A DNA stretch of 13,544 nucleotides. Origin: an uncultured Bacilli bacterium. GTDB lineage: Bacteria; Bacillota_I; Bacilli_A; RF39; UBA660. Numbering within the stretch: position 1 is the first letter of the stretch; the number at the start of each line of letters is the position of its first letter. The notes under the pieces were generated by a model. That model had not been told where the DNA came from. It searched no databases and was given only the letters and a program-made list of their open reading frames with translations. Where the stretch lies: contig CANQAO010000019.1 in the NCBI GenBank assembly GCA_947589375.1, positions 1 through 13,544 on the forward strand. Direction: 5' to 3'. The position numbers and the translations under genes are program-made. Of this stretch, positions 1 to 7,691 are shown piece after piece.

Positions 1-102
1 CAAGTGACATATTATATATTAACTTGAGACATTTTCCAAAGTTAACACTTAAGACATTATCACAAATTAATCATAAATTTAAACATTTTTTTCCTAAAAT
101 AA
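1..102. other. AT-rich upstream region with recurring GACAT words
   Basis: No gene is supported here. The word GACAT occurs at 6-10, 28-32, 53-57 and 105-109, and a near copy AACAT at 82-86, giving spacings of 22 to 29 bases. Two of the copies sit in a longer shared context (AACTTGAGACATT and AACACTTAAGACATT). Such spaced direct words can be protein-binding sites or the end of an insertion element, but no transposase is visible. The rpmG gene that precedes secE in many Bacilli is not present in the visible part. Confidence 0.3.
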
Positions 103-131
103 TTGACATTTCTTGATAAAAGTGTTAATAT
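103..131 (+). promoter_or_regulatory. secE-nusG promoter (sigma-A type, extended -10)
   Basis: A perfect -35 box TTGACA lies at 103-108. After a 17-base spacer comes TAATAT at 126-131, preceded by the extended -10 element TGT at 123-125. Transcription would start near 138, leaving a leader of about 60 bases before secE. The -10 hexamer is imperfect but the TGn element compensates. The call rests on sequence match only. Confidence 0.7.
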
Positions 132-197
132 TTATTCAGACACACAAAGAAGTGTTTTTTATTTGAAAAAAATCATAGAATTAAAAGTAGGTGAACT

Positions 198-383
198 ATG
201 GAAAAACTAAAAAAACTTTTTATGGGCGTCAAAAAAGAAATGACTAGAGTAAGATGGCCTAAAAGAAAAGAAATGATTAAATATTCAATTGCTGTATTAG
301 CTTGTATTATCGTTTTTGCACTATTCTTTGTTTTTTCTGATTTAATTATTGCTGCCATAAGATCATTTGTGGAGGGTAAATAA
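198..383 (+). CDS. secE: Preprotein translocase subunit SecE
   Basis: SecE is the small essential subunit that clamps SecY in the SecYEG channel of the cytoplasmic membrane. The 61-residue product has the Gram-positive short form: a basic amphipathic N-terminus, the family motif EMTRVRWPKRKEM at residues 14-26, and a single hydrophobic membrane segment at about residues 30-53. The ATG is preceded by AGGTGA at a short spacing, a modest ribosome binding site. The stop codon lies 2 bases before nusG, and the GGAGG serving nusG (371-375) lies inside the secE coding region, so the two are co-transcribed and probably translationally coupled. The secE-nusG pairing is conserved across bacteria and supports the call. 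Confidence 0.96.
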   Translation: MEKLKKLFMGVKKEMTRVRWPKRKEMIKYSIAVLACIIVFALFFVFSDLIIAAIRSFVEGK

Positions 384-385
384 TT

Positions 386-910
386 ATGCAAAAAGAATGG
401 TATGTTGTTAATACTTATTCGGGGCACGAGGATAAAGTAAAAGAAAAATTAGAAATGCGTGCTAGTTCAATGGGGATGGAAGACTACATCTTAAGAGTAG
501 TAGTTCCAACGCAAACAGAAATTGATGATAAAGGCAAAGAAAAAGTTAAGAAAATGTTTCCAGGCTATATATTAGTAGAAATGGTTATGACTGATGAAGC
601 ATGGTTTGTTGTCCGTAATACACCAGGAGTAACGGGCTTTATCGGTTCATCTGGTAAAGGAGCTAAACCTTTCCCACTAACATCATCAGAAGTTGACCAC
701 ATCTTAGGATCAATGGGCATGAGTAGGTTAGACATTGCTAATGAACTAGCTATTGGTGATAAAGTGGAAGTTATTTCCGGACCATTTGCTAATATGGTCG
801 GAACCGTTAAAACTATCGATTTAGAAAATGCTAAACTAGAAGTCGCACTAGATTTATTTGGTCAAGAAACAATTGTCGAATTAGAACTTTCACAAATCAC
901 GAAAGCCTAG
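386..910 (+). CDS. nusG: Transcription elongation/pausing factor NusG
   Basis: NusG binds the clamp helices of RNA polymerase beta' and affects elongation, pausing and transcription-translation coupling. The 174-residue protein has an N-terminal NGN domain (about residues 1-115, starting EWYVVNTYSGHE and including KKMFPGYILVEM) and a C-terminal KOW domain (about 120-174, with GDKVEVISGPFANMVGTV). Residues Asn78-Thr79 in VVRNTPGV match the Asn-Thr pair with which B. subtilis NusG reads T-rich non-template DNA at pause sites, so sequence-specific pausing is plausible here. That is inferred from the family. Length and start are normal. The rplK promoter begins directly after the TAG stop. No terminator with a T-tract follows, so read-through into rplK is likely. 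Confidence 0.97.
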   Translation: MQKEWYVVNTYSGHEDKVKEKLEMRASSMGMEDYILRVVVPTQTEIDDKGKEKVKKMFPGYILVEMVMTDEAWFVVRNTPGVTGFIGSSGKGAKPFPLTSSEVDHILGSMGMSRLDIANELAIGDKVEVISGPFANMVGTVKTIDLENAKLEVALDLFGQETIVELELSQITKA

Positions 911-939
911 TTTACAAAAATGCAAAAATATGTTATTAT
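911..939 (+). promoter_or_regulatory. rplK-rplA promoter (sigma-A type, extended -10)
   Basis: TTTACA at 911-916 (one mismatch to TTGACA) is followed by a 17-base spacer and TATTAT at 934-939 (one mismatch to TATAAT). An extended -10 TGT sits at 931-933. It begins on the base after the nusG stop codon. The predicted start is near 946, just at the base of the hairpin at 947-966. Confidence 0.72.
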
Positions 940-946
940 TATAGGG

Positions 947-1006
947 CTATATTGATTTAAATATAGATTAAAAGTGGGAGCGAAAGATGCGTTTGAACCA
1001 CAACGC
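947..1006 (+). promoter_or_regulatory. rplK leader with L1-type 23S-mimic element
   Basis: The leader opens with a 7-bp hairpin, CTATATT (947-953) with AATATAG (960-966), at the predicted transcript 5' end. It continues with GTGGGAG (974-980), GATGC (986-990) and GAACCAC (995-1001), where GTGG can pair with CCAC. These words resemble helix 76 of 23S rRNA, the L1 binding site (GGUGGGAG on one strand, ACCACC on the other), which L1 is known to recognise in its own mRNA in E. coli. A second helix, GCGTT (989-993) with AACGC (1002-1006), interlocks with the first. Direct L1 binding here is inferred. Confidence 0.65.
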
Positions 1007-1033
1007 GAAAAAATATAATAGGAGGTGTTTTTC

Positions 1034-1456
1034 GTGGCAAATATCGTTAATAAAATTAAATTACAAATTCCTGCAGGAAAAGCAACACCTGCGCCACCAG
1101 TAGGAACAGTTTTAGGACCAGCAGGAATTAACTTACAAGATTTCTGTACGAAATTTAATGATGCAACTAAAGATAAAATGGGAGATGTATTACCAGTTGA
1201 AATTAGTATCTATGAAGATAGATCTTTCGACTTTATCATCAAAACTCCACCAGCTGCATTCTTACTTAAGAAAGCTTGTAAAATAAATAAAGGCGCTAGT
1301 GATGGTCGAAATGGTAACGTGGGAACTATTACCGAAGCTAAGTTAAGAGAAATTGCTGAAACGAAATTACCAGATTTAAACTGTTATACTATAGAAGCAG
1401 CGATGAAAATCATTGAAGGAACAGCTTTAAATATGGGCATTAAAATCGAAAGATAA
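1034..1456 (+). CDS. rplK: 50S ribosomal protein L11
   Basis: L11 binds the GTPase-associated centre of 23S rRNA with L10 at the base of the stalk, and contacts elongation factors. I chose GTG at 1034, giving 140 residues starting MANIVNKIKLQIPAGKA, because it matches the family N-terminus and lies 6-7 bases after the strong AGGAGGTG (1020-1027). An in-frame GTG at 1025 lies inside that ribosome binding site and is rejected. The N-terminal domain (about 1-70) holds the switch loop PAPPVGTVLGPAGIN. The C-terminal domain (about 71-140) is the rRNA-binding part and includes KTPPAAFLLKKA. The usual loop is PPVGPALGQ, so Thr25 replaces the proline numbered Pro26 in E. coli, a known thiopeptide contact. 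It is followed closely by rplA. Confidence 0.97.
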   Translation: MANIVNKIKLQIPAGKATPAPPVGTVLGPAGINLQDFCTKFNDATKDKMGDVLPVEISIYEDRSFDFIIKTPPAAFLLKKACKINKGASDGRNGNVGTITEAKLREIAETKLPDLNCYTIEAAMKIIEGTALNMGIKIER

Positions 1457-1468
1457 AAATATAATAAA

Positions 1469-1531
1469 CATAGGTAAGACCTATGTGGGAGGAAATTTTC
1501 GCATCTATTCCACTATAACCACATAAGGAGG
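1469..1531 (+). promoter_or_regulatory. rplA leader: L1-type element with alternative hairpins and SD
   Basis: This rplK-rplA intergenic element offers two competing folds. A 7-bp hairpin pairs CATAGGT (1469-1475) with ACCTATG (1479-1485). The 3' half of that hairpin can instead pair as TATGTGG (1482-1488) with CCACATA (1519-1525), ending directly at the Shine-Dalgarno AGGAGG (1526-1531). With a one-base bulge, CC at 1480-1481 also reaches GG at 1527-1528 inside the SD. GTGGGAGG (1485-1492) and ATAACCAC (1515-1522) closely resemble the L1-binding helix 76 of 23S rRNA. I infer L1 feedback on rplA translation. Confidence 0.65.
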
Positions 1532-1538
1532 TAAAATA

Positions 1539-2234
1539 ATGAAAAAAGGTAAAAAGTACACTGCGGCTTTAGAAAAAATTGAAAAAAACAAACTATATAC
1601 TAAAGAAGAAGCCGTTAAATTAGTTAAAGAAACAAGTACATCAAGCTTTGATGCCACTGTTGAACTGGCTATGCGTTTAAACTTAGATACTAAAAAAGCT
1701 GATCAACAATTAAGAGGCGCTATCGTGCTTCCTAAAGGAACAGGTAAAACTAAAAAAGTATTAGTAATTGCTAAAGGCGAGGCAGCTAAAGAGGCTAAAG
1801 AAGCGGGAGCTGACTATGTTGGCGATACTGATATGTTAGAGAAAATCGAAAAAGAAAATTGGTTTGATTTTGACACTTTAATTGCGACTCCAGATATGAT
1901 GCCCGCTTTAGGTAAAATTGGTCGTATTTTAGGACCAAAAGGTTTAATGCCAAACCCTAAAACTGGTACAGTAACGACTGATACTAAAAAAGCCGTCGAA
2001 GAAGTTAAAAAAGGTCGTGTTGAATATCGTACAGATTCATTTGGTAATGTTCATGCGATTATTGGTAAAGTTTCTTTTAAAGAAGAAGATTTACTTGAAA
2101 ACTTAAATGCTTTTGTTAGTTTAATCGCAAAAAGCAAACCATCAGTTGTTAAAGGTACTTATATTAAAAATATTTCTATTGCTTCAACAATGGGGCCTGG
2201 AATTAAAATTGATGTAAATAGCTTTGACTTTTAA
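1539..2234 (+). CDS. rplA: 50S ribosomal protein L1
   Basis: L1 forms the mobile L1 stalk that helps deacylated tRNA leave the E site, and it is a translational repressor of its own operon in bacteria where this was tested. The 231-residue length is normal. The family signature GRILGPKGLMPNPKTGTVT spans residues 128-146, and the C-terminal RNA-binding segment ISIASTMGPGIKID is intact. The start is fixed by AGGAGG 7 bases upstream. The final codons double as the -35 box and spacer of the rplJ promoter, so rplA and the rplJ transcript overlap in their control DNA. The leader just upstream carries a 23S-like L1 site, which suggests autoregulation. Confidence 0.97.
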   Translation: MKKGKKYTAALEKIEKNKLYTKEEAVKLVKETSTSSFDATVELAMRLNLDTKKADQQLRGAIVLPKGTGKTKKVLVIAKGEAAKEAKEAGADYVGDTDMLEKIEKENWFDFDTLIATPDMMPALGKIGRILGPKGLMPNPKTGTVTTDTKKAVEEVKKGRVEYRTDSFGNVHAIIGKVSFKEEDLLENLNAFVSLIAKSKPSVVKGTYIKNISIASTMGPGIKIDVNSFDF

Positions 2235-2251
2235 AAAAAATATGATATAAT
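2224..2251 (+). promoter_or_regulatory. rplJ-rplL promoter within the 3' end of rplA
   Basis: TTGACT (2224-2229) lies in the last sense codons of rplA. After 16 bases comes a perfect TATAAT at 2246-2251, with an extended -10 TGA at 2243-2245. Transcription would start near 2258, right at the start of the L10 leader, which supports the assignment. Confidence 0.75.
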
Positions 2252-2257
2252 AAATTT

Positions 2258-2362
2258 GTTTTGAAATGCCGTAGACAGTAGGTGCTATTGGAAGCTTAAT
2301 TTCCTACCGAGGATACTTATTAAAATAAGTTTTTTCGCCCTGTCTATGATGGGGCTTTTTTT
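2258..2362 (+). promoter_or_regulatory. L10 leader (ribosomal protein attenuator)
   Basis: This is the conserved leader upstream of rplJ in Firmicutes. A 7-bp long-range helix pairs TAGACAG (2272-2278) with CTGTCTA (2340-2346). Inside it, GTAGG (2278-2282) pairs with CCTAC (2303-2307), followed by CGAGGA, the kink-turn-like part bound by L10. The terminator GCCC (2337-2340) with GGGC (2352-2355) plus seven T residues competes with the long helix. In the B. subtilis model the L10-L12 complex favours termination, so excess stalk protein shuts off rplJ-rplL. Motif match and position make this a strong call. Confidence 0.88.
2337..2362 (+). terminator. Conditional terminator of the L10 leader
   Basis: GCCC (2337-2340) pairs with GGGC (2352-2355), extendable by two wobble pairs, and seven T residues follow at 2356-2362. 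The stem is short, and its 5' strand and loop (2340-2346) are shared with the long-range antiterminator helix, as expected for a regulated rather than constitutive terminator. Confidence 0.75.
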
Positions 2363-2396
2363 AGCGGCACATATTAAGCATAAGGAGGTGTAGTAG

Positions 2397-2891
2397 TTGG
2401 CTAATCAAAAAATCTTAGACAAAAAGCAAGAAATCATTAACGAAATTGCTAAGAAAACTGAAGAGGCTAATTCCATTGTTCTGTTTGAGTATCAAGGACT
2501 TACAGCTATGGATGCTAATGAGTTAAGAAGAAACTTAAAAGAAAGTGGTTCAGACTTTAAAATTTATAAAAACACATTAGTAAAAAGAGCATTTTCAGGA
2601 TTAAAGATTGATTTGGATGAACATCTAGAAGGACCTAAAGCGATTGCTTTTGGTACTGATGCGGTGGCACCAATCAAAGCATTAAGCGACTTTGCTAAAG
2701 ACCATCCAGCTTTAGTGCTTAAAGTTGGTATTGTCGAAGGTGAAATTGCTGATGAAGCAAAATTAAAACAACTTTCTACGATTCCATCAAGAGAAGGCCT
2801 ACTTACAATGCTTGCTGGTGGACTTTTAGGAACAGTTAGAGATTTATCTATTTGCTTAGATTTATACAGTAAACAATTAGAAGAAAAATAA
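2397..2891 (+). CDS. rplJ: 50S ribosomal protein L10
   Basis: L10 anchors the L7/L12 dimers on the ribosome and, with them, acts as the ligand of the upstream leader. The start is TTG, set by AAGGAGGTG (2382-2390) 6 bases upstream and by the family N-terminus MANQKILDKKQEIINEIA. The 164 residues comprise the rRNA-binding globular domain (about 1-130, with the conserved VLFEYQGLTAMDANELRRNL and YKNTLVKRA segments) and a C-terminal helix (about 135-164) that carries the L12 dimers. The length is close to the Bacillus protein. It is followed by rplL after a 23-base gap, the universal arrangement. Confidence 0.96.
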   Translation: MANQKILDKKQEIINEIAKKTEEANSIVLFEYQGLTAMDANELRRNLKESGSDFKIYKNTLVKRAFSGLKIDLDEHLEGPKAIAFGTDAVAPIKALSDFAKDHPALVLKVGIVEGEIADEAKLKQLSTIPSREGLLTMLAGGLLGTVRDLSICLDLYSKQLEEK

Positions 2892-2914
2892 TTTTATAAA
2901 GGAGGAAAAGAAAA

Positions 2915-3289
2915 ATGGCAAAATTTACAAAAGATGAATTTATCGAAGGATTAAAAGAAATGAGCATTCTTGAAGTTAAAGAACTAGTTGACGCTATGAA
3001 GGAGGAATTTGGTGTAGATCCAAGTGCTGTAGCTGTTGCTGCGGCTCCAGCTGCCGATGCTGGTGCAGCTGATGCTGGCTCTAGTACAGTGACTGTTGTC
3101 TTAACAAACGCTGGCGGAAATAAAATCCCAGTTATCAAATTAGTTCGTGATTACACTGGTCTTGGACTTAAAGAAGCTAAAGATATCGCTGATAATGGCG
3201 GTAACGTTAAAGAAAACATTAGTGCTGATGAAGCTAACGAAATTAAAGCTAAATTCGAAGAAGCTGGCGCTACTGTTGAAATCAAATAA
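2915..3289 (+). CDS. rplL: 50S ribosomal protein L7/L12
   Basis: L7/L12 is the multicopy stalk protein that recruits translation GTPases. The 124-residue product has an N-terminal dimerisation domain (about 1-35, including ILEVKELVDAMKEEFGV), an Ala/Asp-rich flexible hinge (about 36-55) and a C-terminal factor-binding domain (about 56-124). That domain carries the conserved IPVIKLVRDYTGLGLKEAKD and ends EEAGATVEIK. A strong AAAGGAGG precedes the ATG by 9 bases. It is co-transcribed with rplJ, and its extra copies relative to L10 are usually achieved by more efficient initiation, which this ribosome binding site fits. A long imperfect hairpin follows the stop. Confidence 0.97.
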   Translation: MAKFTKDEFIEGLKEMSILEVKELVDAMKEEFGVDPSAVAVAAAPAADAGAADAGSSTVTVVLTNAGGNKIPVIKLVRDYTGLGLKEAKDIADNGGNVKENISADEANEIKAKFEEAGATVEIK

Positions 3290-3303
3290 TTATAATATTT
3301 ATG

Positions 3304-3345
3304 AGCTTAAGCCTGCATTTTGAAATATAAGTGCGGGCTTTAGCT
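3304..3345 (+). terminator. Hairpin after rplL, possible partial terminator
   Basis: AGCT-T-AAGCC-T-GCA (3304-3317) pairs with TGC-G-GGCTT-T-AGCT (3332-3345), giving twelve Watson-Crick pairs plus one G-U wobble, with one T-T mismatch and a 14-base loop. No T-tract follows, only TGTTTATT, so termination may be partial. It may instead act as an RNA processing or 3'-stability element that lowers rsmC expression relative to rplJ-rplL. Confidence 0.5.
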
Positions 3346-3365
3346 GTTTATTAAAAGGAGAATTT

Positions 3366-3950
3366 ATGGCGCATTATTTTACTAACGATTACGTTAGTAG
3401 TAATCCAAAACAAATCAAGGTAAAAATAAACAATCATGATTATACCTTTAAAGTAGATAATGGGGTATTTTCTAAAAGTGGTTTAGATTATGGCACGAGA
3501 ACACTTTTAGAAAGCTTGCCTTTAGATAAAGTGCAAGGGGATGTTTTAGATTTTGGTTGTGGCTATGGGCCGATCGGAATTTTTATTGCTAAAGAAACTA
3601 AAAGCCAAGTTGATATGGTTGATATAAATGAACGAAGTCTACGTTTAGCTTATGAAAATTCTGAGATAAATAATGTAAAAACGAATATATTTAAAAGTGA
3701 TGTGTATGAGAAGGTAACGAAAAAATACGACTACATTATCACTAATCCGCCCATTAGAGTAGGGAAAAAAATCTTGTATCAAATATTATTCGAAGCAAAT
3801 AATCATTTGAAAAGTGGTGGCGAAATGTGGTTAGTGGTTAATAAAAACCAAGGAGCGAAATCACTTTATAAAGATTTAAGTGAAACCTATCAAACAGAGG
3901 TTATAACTAAAAATAAAGGTTTTTATATAATAAGTGCGAAAAAGTATTGA
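3366..3950 (+). CDS. rsmC: Class I SAM-dependent methyltransferase, RsmC/YbxB family
   Basis: The protein is predicted to methylate a guanine of 16S rRNA (m2G1207 by E. coli RsmC numbering). The 194 residues form one Rossmann methyltransferase domain, corresponding to the catalytic half of E. coli RsmC and to B. subtilis YbxB. The SAM-binding motif DFGCGYGPIG lies at residues 62-71, the acidic residue in MVDINERS at about 86, and the N6/N2-methyltransferase motif NPPIR at 127-131. AAAGGAG lies 5 bases before the ATG. Its place between rplL and rpoB is exactly that of ybxB in B. subtilis. The stop is TGA, and the rpoB -35 box overlaps it. The exact target base is inferred from the family. Confidence 0.9.
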   Translation: MAHYFTNDYVSSNPKQIKVKINNHDYTFKVDNGVFSKSGLDYGTRTLLESLPLDKVQGDVLDFGCGYGPIGIFIAKETKSQVDMVDINERSLRLAYENSEINNVKTNIFKSDVYEKVTKKYDYIITNPPIRVGKKILYQILFEANNHLKSGGEMWLVVNKNQGAKSLYKDLSETYQTEVITKNKGFYIISAKKY

Positions 3951-3975
3951 CAATTTGCGCATCATAATTTATAAT
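3947..3975 (+). promoter_or_regulatory. rpoB-rpoC promoter, perfect sigma-A consensus
   Basis: TTGACA (3947-3952), a 17-base spacer and TATAAT (3970-3975) match the consensus at all twelve positions. The -35 box contains the rsmC stop codon TGA. The predicted start is near 3982, giving a leader of about 65 bases. This is the strongest promoter by sequence in the window and gives rpoBC a supply independent of the upstream ribosomal genes. Confidence 0.85.
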
Positions 3976-3988
3976 TATAAATTGGCGA

Positions 3989-4013
3989 CGTATACTTTGC
4001 TTCGGTGTATACG
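3989..4013 (+). other. UUCG-capped hairpin in the rpoB 5' leader
   Basis: CGTATAC (3989-3995) pairs with GTATACG (4007-4013). Inside, C4000 and G4005 close a TTCG loop, the very stable C(UUCG)G tetraloop, with a small T-rich bulge on the 5' side. It lies a few bases from the predicted transcript start and is not followed by a T-tract, so it is not a terminator. A transcript-stabilising or protein-binding role is possible. Confidence 0.6.
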
Positions 4014-4046
4014 ACTTAAAAAAATCTAGGTTATAGGGGTGAAAAT

Positions 4047-7690
<3,644 letters not shown>

Positions 7691-7691
<1 letters not shown>

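Noticed and set aside
3..119. Open frame from the left edge (38 codons before TGA)
   Set aside because: It is low-complexity, overlaps the secE promoter, has no start in view and matches no family I recognise. It is too short to support.
142..160. Hairpin ACAC/GTGT followed by T run, as a terminator
   Set aside because: The stem is only four pairs, lies in the secE leader, and no upstream gene would need it.
1025..1033. Earlier in-frame GTG start for L11
   Set aside because: It lies inside the Shine-Dalgarno sequence and would add three residues (MFF) foreign to the L11 N-terminus.
2848..3138. 96-codon antisense frame over rplJ/rplL
   Set aside because: It is complementary to two certain ribosomal genes, its Ala-rich composition mirrors the L7/L12 hinge, and it has no ribosome binding site. 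The smaller antisense frames in nusG, rpoB, rpoC and the SEC-C gene are rejected for the same reason.
3948..3950. TGA read as tryptophan (Mycoplasma-type code)
   Set aside because: All Trp codons in SecE, NusG, RpoB and RpoC are TGG, and TGA occurs only as the plausible rsmC stop and in non-coding or decayed sequence.
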